A stretch of DNA of 31,524 bases from Didymodactylos carnosus (taxonomy: Eukaryota > Rotifera > Eurotatoria > Philodinida > Philodinidae): contig CAJNOQ010001445.1 in NCBI GenBank assembly GCA_905250885.1, positions 1 through 31,524 on the forward strand. The letters are read 5' to 3'. A program made the translations under genes and the position numbers. This document shows, piece after piece, positions 23,250 through 31,524 of this stretch (position 1 is its first letter; every line of letters begins with the position of its first letter). The notes beneath the pieces are model-generated. The model saw nothing but the letters and a program-made list of their open reading frames with translations. It had not been told where the DNA came from and did no database searches.

Positions 23250-24673
23250 GAACATTTTTTTGTTTATATGTTGTTATTTGAAATATTTTGTGGGTATTAT
23301 TGATTTTATAAATGTAAGTTTTACTTACTGCCAAATGACAGATGTTTGTGTTGTGTAAGGTACAAACTGTTCGATACACTAATATTTTTTATACTATCAT
23401 TTTCTGTCTTTGAAGTAATATTTTACATTACAATAAAGCTCTTATTTGAAGCCTACTCAAATAGCTGAAAAGAATGTGTGTAGTATGTCCTATCTTGATT
23501 TTTCGTCCAATTTCATTTCTCTGAAATTCAAGTTCTTGACGGATTTTCTGTGATATACTTTTTTTCAAAGTATCGTCTCTTCTGTTGTATTATGTCACTA
23601 GTATATTTGTTTATACAAACGTTGTTTTTTTGTTACGTGTACGTTCTGCTTTTTGCTGTTGTTATGTACACTTTTTCTCTTTTTTTCTATGTAAATACTA
23701 AAATATTCATTGTTCTTATTTTGTTAAATTACCATTAGCTGATTATTGTGATGAAAATGTCCATCTTCAGAAGAATTGTATTTTGTTTTAACTAAATAAA
23801 TATTTTTGTGAATTAGTTTATTTTTGTACGATGAAACAAGTCAGATTTCTGTTAAATTTATAGGATATTTTAATCGAAAGAATCTATGTAACTTCTGTCA
23901 GTATTTATTATTCTCAAAAGTTGATTTATCGTTTTGTTGGTATGGAAAAGAACGATCGAGTCGTATGAGTGTTAGCAATATGTTAAGATAGACGTACGTT
24001 GCGTGCATTAAACATCAAAAGTATGTGCATAGATTTTAAAAAAAAGGTATAGATTAGGTCTTTGTCCTGAAATCATAGGAAAATATAAGTTATCGTTATT
24101 ATAACGACGTATTGCTATTTGCCATTACTCTATTAGATGAAATAACAATTTTTTAACTTATGTATTTTTGAACGATGAATTCTAATAAAAGTTGTTAATA
24201 AAAACTAAAAGAAGAGTAGTCAAAAGGTTCATAGTTGTTTCATTAGTTATATTTTTCTCTGCTATGATTGATCTTTTAATCAGTATATTTTTAGCAAAGA
24301 AAATTTGTATGTAAAATGATTTTTATCGAAATATTTACATGTTCTTTTTGATGCTTTTTTTGTCTTTTGATCATAGAAATTCAATGTATATGAGAACAAA
24401 TGATTGTGTAGAAGTAGATATAATGATAGATTTCAGAGATAGTCGCTTCATTTTTATTAAAAGTAATGGTTTTGATTTTAAAAGTTACTTAGAATGTTTT
24501 GCATTTTATTTTGCGAGAAAATTATAGCGTCCTATTAATATCTCTATAGATTTGAAAAATCTCTGATTTTTTACTTATTCGCTTGTTTCAACAATCTTAT
24601 TGAAACAGAAATTTTGTTTTGTGGTCGAAACTTTATATTTTATTTTATATTGTATTCTTTCATCGATAGTGGA
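23250..24673. other. Intergenic region between SETDB1-like and MED6 genes
   Basis: This 1.4 kb stretch contains the SETDB1-like 3' UTR and the MED6 upstream region. It is T-rich. Short open frames exist but none has recognisable content or splice context. Confidence 0.5.
23432..23437 (+). promoter_or_regulatory. Polyadenylation signal of the SETDB1-like gene
   Basis: A canonical AATAAA lies about 180 nt after the stop codon. A second AATAAA near 23794 could be an alternative. Confidence 0.5.
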
Positions 24674-26300
24674 ATGGAATTATCAAAAGGTAAAGTTAGA
24701 AATACTACTGATAATCTCTATTTATTGTCTTATCGTTTATTTGTTTCTTTCATTTTTTTAGAACAATTACTTGAACGAAATTTTAGTGATTTGAGTTGGT
24801 TTCAGCAGTATAATGTACAATTAAATGCTGAAACAGCTTTACCCTATTTTTGTTCATTGGGTAATCCATTTTATGATCGAACAAGTTTAAATCAACAAGT
24901 TAACATGGGTGGATTATCATTAGCTTCAATTGTAAGTGTAACTTATACATTAGATAGATACAGTTGTTCTAATATTTCTCGTATTTTCTCAGCATCAAGC
25001 AACAGGAATTGAATATGCATTAATACATTGTCAAGAACCAATATTATTTGTTATTAGAAAACAATATAAAGACGGATCAAATGAAAGTAAGGGAAAGAAA
25101 AAAACATAGATAAAATACGACAATTAGTCGTACGATAGAATTCGATGATCGCATGCTCAATACTAATTATTTAAAGAAGTTTTATGATCAAAAGATAAAG
25201 ACAGGAAGAATTCTAACTTCTTCTCTTTATTCTTTCCTTTCTGAATCCATTTCAACTTCGACGATATACTAATCTTCTTTGATTAATTAATTAGCTCATG
25301 AGATACTATATTGATCAAAACTTCTTTAGTAATTAGTGTTGACTATGCGATCAAGTCTACCGTACGATTGATTATCGTGAAATCCACTTGTCATTTTCTC
25401 AAAATACAAGAACATCTATTGCTTTCTGTTTTTAGTACGGCCATTGCAAGAATATTACATTGTTGCACCGGGTTATATTTATCAAGCACCGGATGCAAGC
25501 GATGTTATTAGTCATAGATTGGTATGTACATTCCACGTTTTATTATCTATTAAAGATCATTTTTTGTTATTAGTTGGCTGCCGTATACCATTTCGGTAGA
25601 GCGTTTGATGAGGGTATGTACTGCTGTTACGTAGAAATAGCAATTTTGCCCATTTCTCTTTCGTTTAGCATCTCAGCAAGCAGCTTATCATCCATCATCC
25701 GGATATTATTGGAAATCAAATACAAGCACAGCAGGTAAGTTGACAAATTTTGTAGGATACAGAGAAATTAAAGGTACACAGAAGTAATAAGCATATGAAG
25801 ATTATAGATCTTGTTAGATCTTATTAAATCGATAGTCGAAGATTCTAAGGGGTTACAATCTTCTCGTAGTGGAAATGTTAGTATTCTCTTTGTGTTTAAG
25901 ATGATTTCGACCGAAAAGAGTCGACATCAAAAGATAAAATAGTTACCTATCAACAACGCTATCGTTTTGATAATTTATTTCGACATTACATTGACCGATT
26001 TCGACCAAAACCACAATCCACCATAACTGCTTCAACGACACAGACGGCACCCACAACTACTACTATTCATACTACTGCCACCGCTACTACTACAACTACA
26101 GTATCGACGACATCTACAAATAATAATGTAGCAGCCACAACAGCAGTAACAACAACAGCAGAAAGACAAGGTATGAATAAAGTATATTTCTTGTTTCACT
26201 TCAAATTGTTCTCTTCTATAATACTTTAGGAAAAGAAGAATTTAATTCCAATAATGAGCGACCAATGGTGGAAATTAAAAAGCAAAAACTTCAGAAATAG
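24674..26300 (+). CDS. MED6: Mediator complex subunit 6
   Basis: Exons: 24674-24689, 24762-24931, 24993-25086, 25436-25521, 25574-25613, 25669-25734, 25901-26170, 26230-26300; 270 residues, in frame. MED6 is a conserved head-module subunit of Mediator, which links activators to RNA polymerase II. Recognition rests on NPFYDRT (40-46), GIEYALIHCQEPILFVIRKQ, an APGYIYQAPD block, the LAAV...FDEA segment and YHPSSGYYWK, in the family order. The protein is slightly longer than the roughly 250 residues usual in animals because of a Thr/Ala-rich stretch in exon 7; the basic C-terminus ends KKQKLQK. The first exon is only 16 bp (MELSK) and follows a pyrimidine-rich sequence ending ATAG four bases before the ATG. 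The third intron (25087-25435) is about 350 bp, the others about 50-170 bp. Confidence 0.93.
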
Positions 26301-26362
26301 ATTTAAAATCTTAGTTTGCATCATATTGTACATTCTAGAACGTTTTTTTTGTTCAAAAACAA

Positions 26363-26368
26363 AATAAA
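26363..26368 (+). promoter_or_regulatory. Polyadenylation signal of MED6
   Basis: AATAAA lies 63 nt after the MED6 stop. Only about 230 bp then remain before the FDXR start, so the FDXR promoter must be very compact or overlap the MED6 end, unless the two genes are co-transcribed. Confidence 0.5.
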
Positions 26369-26598
26369 AATTCATTTTGTATCACATGAAAATATTAATA
26401 ATTAGAAAATTCAAACACTTTTTAGGAAAAAATAGCCTAACTATATATGATTTCATGTTGTGGAGAACTATATATTATCCTCAGATAAACTACATTCATT
26501 TGAAACGCTCAAACTGAGCCTGATTGACGGTCAGTTGCAGTATGTGTCCCACTGTGTGAGTATTTTTACAAGAAACCTACTATCAGAAAATATTATAG

Positions 26599-28295
26599 AT
26601 GTTCAATAATATTTCTCGTTTACCATTTATTTCTAAATTTCCTTCTGCAGCGATAACGACATTTATTTGTCGTTCATTGACCACAAAACCACCATTATCA
26701 CCACCGCCAACTCGAATATGTATTGTTGGCAGTGGTCCAGCTGGATTTTATTTAACACAAAATTTACTCAAATTACTTGATTCAAAAACGACTACCATTG
26801 ATATTTTAGAAAAATTACCAGTACCATTTGGTCTCGTTCGTTACGGTGTGGCACCCGATCATCCAGAAGTAAAAAATGTAATTAATACATTTACAAAAAT
26901 TGCTGAACATCCCTCTGTTCGCTTTATTGGAAATATTCACATTGATGGTGTTTCTATTTCGTTAAAACAATTACAAGAATTTTATCACATTATTATTTTA
27001 GCTTATGGATCATCGATAGAGAAAGGTTTAAATATTCCTGGTATGCGAAAAATATGACTACTAACAATTGTAGTAGGCATAATATATTTTCCTTATATCA
27101 TTTTAGGAGAAAATTTACCGAATGTTTACTCGGCAAAATCGTTTGTAGGTTGGTACAATGGTGTACCAGAAACATCTCAATTAAATCCAAAATTAGATCA
27201 TACTGAAACGGCTGTTATTATTGGTATGGGTAATGTTGCATTAGATTGTGCAAGAATATTATTGACACCAATTGATGATTTGTACAAAACAGATATCACT
27301 GAACAATCATTAGAAATATTAAAACATAGTCGTATTAAACATGTTATGTTGTATGCAAGACGTGGTCCATTACAAGTATCATTTACAATTAAAGAATTAA
27401 GAGAACTTGTACAACTTAAACATACAATGCCGAAATTAGATTTGCAAGATTTTAGTCAAATTACACAAGAAAAGTTAGATAAAATGGAAAGACCAAGAAA
27501 ACGATTGACAGACTTATTACTGAAAACAGTTAACAAAGGTAAAAATCAAAATCTTTCTATCAGTAGGAATATATTTTGAAAGACATATGTTTTTAGGACT
27601 AATCAAAGAATCAGTATCAAAATATTGGTATTTAAAATTTTTTCGTGCACCAAAACGTATTCTTGGTGCCGATCATGTTGAAGGTGTCGAATTTGATATA
27701 ACAGAACCGATAAAAGATTCTGATTGTTTTTCTGAAAATTTACAAGTGCAGTTATCTGAAGATAAGAGAACAGATACAATTGATTGTGGACTAGTTATCA
27801 AAAGTGTTGGATATCATGGTTTACAAGTAATTATACACATTCTGAATTATATCTAAAGCTGTTAGTCTTTTATCTTGTACTGTTTTTAAGATTGATCCAT
27901 GGTTACCATTTGATGTTACACGTGGAATTATTTTGAATACTCAATCACGTATTCATGATCGTCCAGGAATGTATTGTGTTGGTTGGATTGGGCGTGGTGC
28001 ACGCGGTGTGATTGTTGATACAACATCTGAGTCATATGTGGTAGCTAAACGAATTGTTGAAGATGTTAAATTAAATTTAATACCAAATTTAAATGACATA
28101 AAATCGGGCGGTGATGGTCTTGTTGAATTAGCTCATACAAAACACATAAAACCGATAGCCTATATCGATTGGAAATTAATTGATAAATATGAAATTCAAA
28201 ATGGAATGACAAAAGGAAAACCGAGAGAAAAAATTGTCAATGTAGAAAAAATGTTAGAGTTAATCACTGCATCAAAAAAAACTAATGAGCAATAA
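26599..28295 (+). CDS. FDXR: NADPH:adrenodoxin oxidoreductase, mitochondrial
   Basis: Exons: 26599-27040, 27107-27538, 27597-27826, 27891-28295; 502 residues, in frame, close to the roughly 490 usual for animals. The enzyme is an FAD flavoprotein of the mitochondrial matrix that passes electrons from NADPH to ferredoxin, feeding iron-sulfur cluster assembly and P450 reactions. The N-terminus (about 1-30) is rich in Ser, Arg and hydrophobic residues with few acids, like a mitochondrial presequence. The FAD motif VGSGPAG is at 43-49, followed by [20 protein letters not shown]. The NADP site IGMGNVALD is at 186-194, then [17 protein letters not shown]. The C-terminal [11 protein letters not shown] matches the conserved family block near FAD. 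The ATG directly follows ATTATAG, an acceptor-like sequence. I see no missing key residue. Confidence 0.95.
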
Positions 28296-28950
28296 TCGTT
28301 GTTTTGTTTTTCATTTTTTTTTTGCTTTATTTTTTGTGATAGTTTTGAGTTGATAGATAAATTCGATTTGACGTCAATTGTTTTGACAAAGAGATATATC
28401 AAATACGAGATATTTTACTCTATTTTCTATATATGTAAATACGATGATTAAAATTCTTCAATTTAGCAAATAGTCTCTGGGACTTATACAAGTGTGACAA
28501 GTCCTTTATTTGATATGGTTCTAAAATCTCTTTATTTAGGATACAAGTTGGTAAGAGTTGTACAGAATGGTAGAAAACTATGCTGATTCAGATTCAACAT
28601 TGACAAAACAAGATTGATTTAATGTCCATGAACGTATTCATTATCCAATAAACTTGTTACAAATCATCTATTCTATTCAAAATGTTTATTTTACTGTCAA
28701 GAGCTAAAAGATTCAATCACTCCAAAAGATATCGATTAATAGAAATAAGATGCAGTAACCTCTAAAATTAGATGCTGCTAGTCAATATTTTCTAAAAGAA
28801 ATTCAATAAGACTTATATAAAACATCACCATCAGCATTTGAGTAAACGTATCATCTCGTTTCGTCTCTAATTGGCTTTCCAAGATTAAACAACATCAAAG
28901 ACGACATCAAAAGTGAGAGTGTGTAATTAGGGATGAATTGAGACTAAACC
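28296..28950. other. FDXR 3' region and spacer
   Basis: No gene is visible. Candidate polyadenylation signals for FDXR are ATTAAA at 28447-28452 and AATAAA at 28647-28652; neither is clearly better. The rest is AT-rich without recognised structure. Confidence 0.45.
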
Positions 28951-29279
28951 ATGTCAAAAGACAAGAAATATATAATTGAAGAATTGTACGAATTTGATAA
29001 TAGATCGCTATTCAAAGAACAATTAAGATATCATACAGAATGTAAGCAAGTACTTAGACATCAAGCGTAACTGTGTTATGTTCATGTTTCCTAATTCCTC
29101 ATAATTAACGTCTATTAGGTGATGAAAATGGTAGTATTTTTAGAAGAATGCTGGTTTTTAATTGACTGTTGGATTGTAACAATAGTGGCTCAATCTATTT
29201 TGATCCGATGAACATTTTATTTGCTGGGGGTGAAACGAACCTATTTAATCTTGACGATTTAATTGAAATGTTCATGTGA
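28951..29279 (+). pseudogene. Stop-interrupted two-exon coding remnant
   Basis: An ATG at 28951 opens 30 codons ending at a GTAAGC donor (exon 28951-29041). A TATTAG acceptor starts a second exon at 29119 in matching phase. The frame meets TGA at 29163-29165, then stays open for 37 more codons to a second stop at 29277-29279. The composition of both parts looks protein-like: charged helix-like residues, then NNSGSIYFDP and LFNLDDLIEMF. A CGA-to-TGA change in an older gene would explain it. I do not recognise the family. A genuine 45-residue protein ending at the first TGA, or chance, remain possible. Confidence 0.35.
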
Positions 29280-30355
29280 TAAGCGTATTCGTGATTTATA
29301 TTTCATTTGAATACTAGCCGGAAAACAATCAGTACAGTATTTAATATTAGCCACAACATTTTCGTCACGACATCTAGTGAATACAAGCGATTACCGTAAC
29401 GATTGTGGTAAGTTGGAAATCTTGTTAAAGCGCCTCCGAATGGGACTAAATGACTAGAACGTTTCAGAGAAAGTAAGAGATTACACCTTCCCATTGGTTT
29501 TATGTGCATTCGTCTGCAAGATGGGTAACAAAAACGCTCCATGCCATTTTTTCGCACTATAACTTTTACCCTCTATTCTTTCCGAATTATAGGTGAAGCA
29601 TTTCACGAAGCACAAACAGATTAATTGTCATATCATAATTTATTCTATTTGAACACTACACAAGGCTTAAAATACCGTACATAACTTTGTTGCTTTCGTG
29701 CAGTCGAACTTCAAATTTGACTAAAAGTGATACTGGATAAAGTTAAGTAAACGTCTGTTGCCTAGTTACTGCTTATTTTTAGTTCACAGGAATGGACCGT
29801 TGGTAAGATACCAAGGAAAGGGGCTAGAACCAATGCTTACTTAATTTTGGTTTCTCTCAGAATTATCTTGGAATAGTTTCATAGAAATAAATGTGACATA
29901 TCCAAGCTTAGAGCTCTTTGCTCATTTTCTTTTAGTCGGAAGTCAAAAAATGATGATATTCATAATTAAATGCAAATGCAAGAAATACAAATAAATGGAC
30001 ATGGATAAGATGGTAAAATAGACTTGAGCAGACCAAATAAAAATGATCCTTTTATAAAACTGTTCACTTTAACTAGGCCACATTGTTTTGCATATAAGAG
30101 ACAGTCCACGGATACATTTAAAAAGTGTATCGAGGGAGAAGGAAAGAGCTTTTGTGTTTTAAATGTGCTCATTAGACTTTCCGTGCAAAATTACTCATAA
30201 ATTTAAGTGATTTTACTTTAGAATATTTTCTCTCCTATAATATAAAATTTTTACAAATATAATTTTTACAAAGTCCCCAATTTTTATTAATCGAGAATGA
30301 GTTAAAAATAAATTAATAAAATTAATAAAATAAAATTAACGTTTTTAACAGGTTT
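29280..30355. other. Gene-poor AT-rich stretch
   Basis: I see no supportable gene. A minus-strand frame at 29303-29557 is open for 84 codons with some Cys, but has no recognisable motif or splice context. The last 150 bp are extremely A/T-rich with repeated TTAATAAAA-like sequence. Confidence 0.45.
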
Positions 30356-30626
30356 CACTCTGAAATACAACAACAGTATTCTTCAGTTTCTGAAAGAACT
30401 CGAAAATCAATGGGAATTTTGTTCTTCATTTGTTCCAAATAGAGAGAACTCAAATTATGTTCTTTAATTTTTTTCGTTCTGTGGAACCTTGAAAAACAAA
30501 TTTTGACTTCTACTCTTGAGAGCTAAAGATCAGAATTTGAGTTCTCTATTCGGAACAAATGAAGAACAAAATACCCATTGATTTTTTACTTCTTTCAAAA
30601 ACTGAAGAACACCTTTTTTTAGAGTG
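30356..30626. mobile_element. 271 bp hairpin (MITE-like) element
   Basis: The left arm (30356-30466) and right arm (about 30524-30626) are inverted copies, including matching blocks ATCAATGGG, TTTTGTTCTTCATTTGTTCC, ATAGAGA and AACTCAAATT. Both ends start CACTCT on their own strand. The loop is about 57 bp. No coding capacity and no clear target duplication are present. A transcript through it would form a long hairpin. Confidence 0.65.
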
Positions 30627-30925
30627 TTCTACTCACAAATGATTCTAGTGATACTCACCCTCAAGTATTTCTTCAACACTTTGTCCACCATCTATTCCAA
30701 TATAAAAATATGTAAAATTTGGTGTACAATGGACTATTTAAATTAAAAATCTTGATCTTAAAATAATCAATATTATTCAATGGATTTATGACTAACTTTA
30801 AATGGAAAATCTAATGAACATATTAAAAAGTAAAACTCTTTTCCCATTATTTTATGCACTTTTTCATGTATATTTGATTCTCTTTTAAAATGAGCGCACA
30901 CAGTAAAAAATATCGTGTCGCATTT
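30627..30925. other. AT-rich spacer
   Basis: Nothing recognisable is present between the hairpin element and the tandem repeat. Confidence 0.4.
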
Positions 30926-31014
30926 TGTGTCGCAGCTCCTGTGAGAAAATTGTGTCGCAAAACAATGTGTCGCAGCTCCTGTGAGAAAATTGTGTCGCAA
31001 AACAATGTGTCGCA
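30926..31014. repeat. 40 bp tandem repeat, 2.2 copies
   Basis: Two identical 40 bp units (30926-30965 and 30966-31005) are followed by a 9 bp partial third. Each unit carries TGTGTCGCA twice, and another TGTCGCA lies just upstream near 30916, giving six TGTCGCA copies within about 100 bp. The exact identity of the two full units suggests a recent duplication. Confidence 0.8.
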
Positions 31015-31524
31015 TAATTGTGTTGCCGTTACTAAGAACTTTCAGACACAGCTCTTGAGGTCATTTTAGGAGCTGTTCTCTTCAAAAAATTGCTAAATTT
31101 TATGTTTTATTATTTTCAGTAGTCTTCATTAGTATTTTTCTCGGCTTCTTTTCAATTTTGATGTGCTATAGGTGGCGCTAATACGTAAAAGGTAAGAAAA
31201 TTTTCGAAGTTTTTAAGTGTTTTCAATTTTGAATTGGTGTTTTTAGTGAATAAAGATCCCTCTCTTCATCTTTTTTAACTATTTTCTACGTTAAACATTT
31301 TTTCTCTAATGAAAAAGAACCAATCAGAGGCCTTGACTACGCCATTAATCCCAGATCTCGGAAACTAAATATTCTGAAGGCCTGTGAATATTACCAGCGG
31401 ATTGAGCTTGTTGACATTACGTAGAGCATCCCAAAATGAACTAAAAATATTCTTAAAATCGAATAAGAGATCGAAAATACTTAATTTCTACTGTTTTCTC
31501 TATGGTAGAAATACCCAGCGGAAT
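31015..31524. other. Non-coding right edge of the window
   Basis: No gene is visible. CTACGCCATTAAT near 31338 matches the right end of the dispersed repeats at 2498-2684 and 4133-4181, so a third copy of that family may end here. Confidence 0.4.

Noticed and set aside
29303..29557. 84-codon minus-strand frame with Cys and Arg
   Set aside because: It looks more protein-like than most chance frames, but I see no motif, no exon partner and no family.
30773..31015. 80-codon minus-strand frame with repeated HCFATQFSH-like sequence
   Set aside because: The repetition is only a translation of the 40 bp tandem DNA repeat.
1..31524. tRNA, rRNA, CRISPR arrays or telomeric repeats
   Set aside because: I looked for typical tRNA T-loop sequence, regular spacer arrays and telomere-like runs by eye and found none. 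A covariance-model scan would be needed to exclude small RNA genes.

Overview
This is an AT-rich eukaryotic nuclear window. Genes are split into many exons, mostly by 50-120 bp GT-AG introns with some longer ones. Gene content (RSBN1-, SETDB1- and MED6-type proteins and a mitochondrial adrenodoxin reductase) points to a metazoan. AT-rich codon use, compact introns, small inverted-repeat elements and acceptor-like AGs just before start codons fit a bdelloid rotifer (Adineta/Rotaria type). That assignment is an inference from style, not from a search.

Layout: 1-7899 is gene-poor and carries decayed repeats, a 221 bp hAT-type MITE with a near-perfect 8 bp target duplication (5973-6193), and a 691 bp palindromic element with 218 bp arms (7100-7790). 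A nine-exon receptor gene lies on the minus strand (10708-7900): signal peptide, Cys-containing ectodomain, one membrane span, and a kinase domain whose catalytic HRD aspartate is Asn. After a 1.9 kb gap, four plus-strand genes follow head to tail: RSBN1/KDM9/DPY-21-like (12646-16834), SETDB1-like H3K9 methyltransferase with Tudor, MBD and bifurcated SET (18190-23249), Mediator subunit MED6 (24674-26300), and mitochondrial NADPH:adrenodoxin oxidoreductase FDXR (26599-28295). From 28296 to the end I see no intact gene: a stop-interrupted coding remnant (28951-29279), a 271 bp hairpin element and a 40 bp tandem repeat.

All five gene models were spliced by eye. Each stays in frame across every junction and ends at a stop, giving proteins of 597, 1064, 1174, 270 and 502 residues. 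RSBN1-like and SETDB1-like proteins are both chromatin-modifying enzymes and MED6 belongs to the transcription machinery, so three of the four plus-strand genes concern chromatin or transcription; FDXR is metabolic. The most novel candidates are the receptor pseudokinase architecture, an array of possible LC8-binding motifs in the RSBN1-like tail, and the 7100-7790 palindrome with six copies of a GGTTATAATTACC-type motif.
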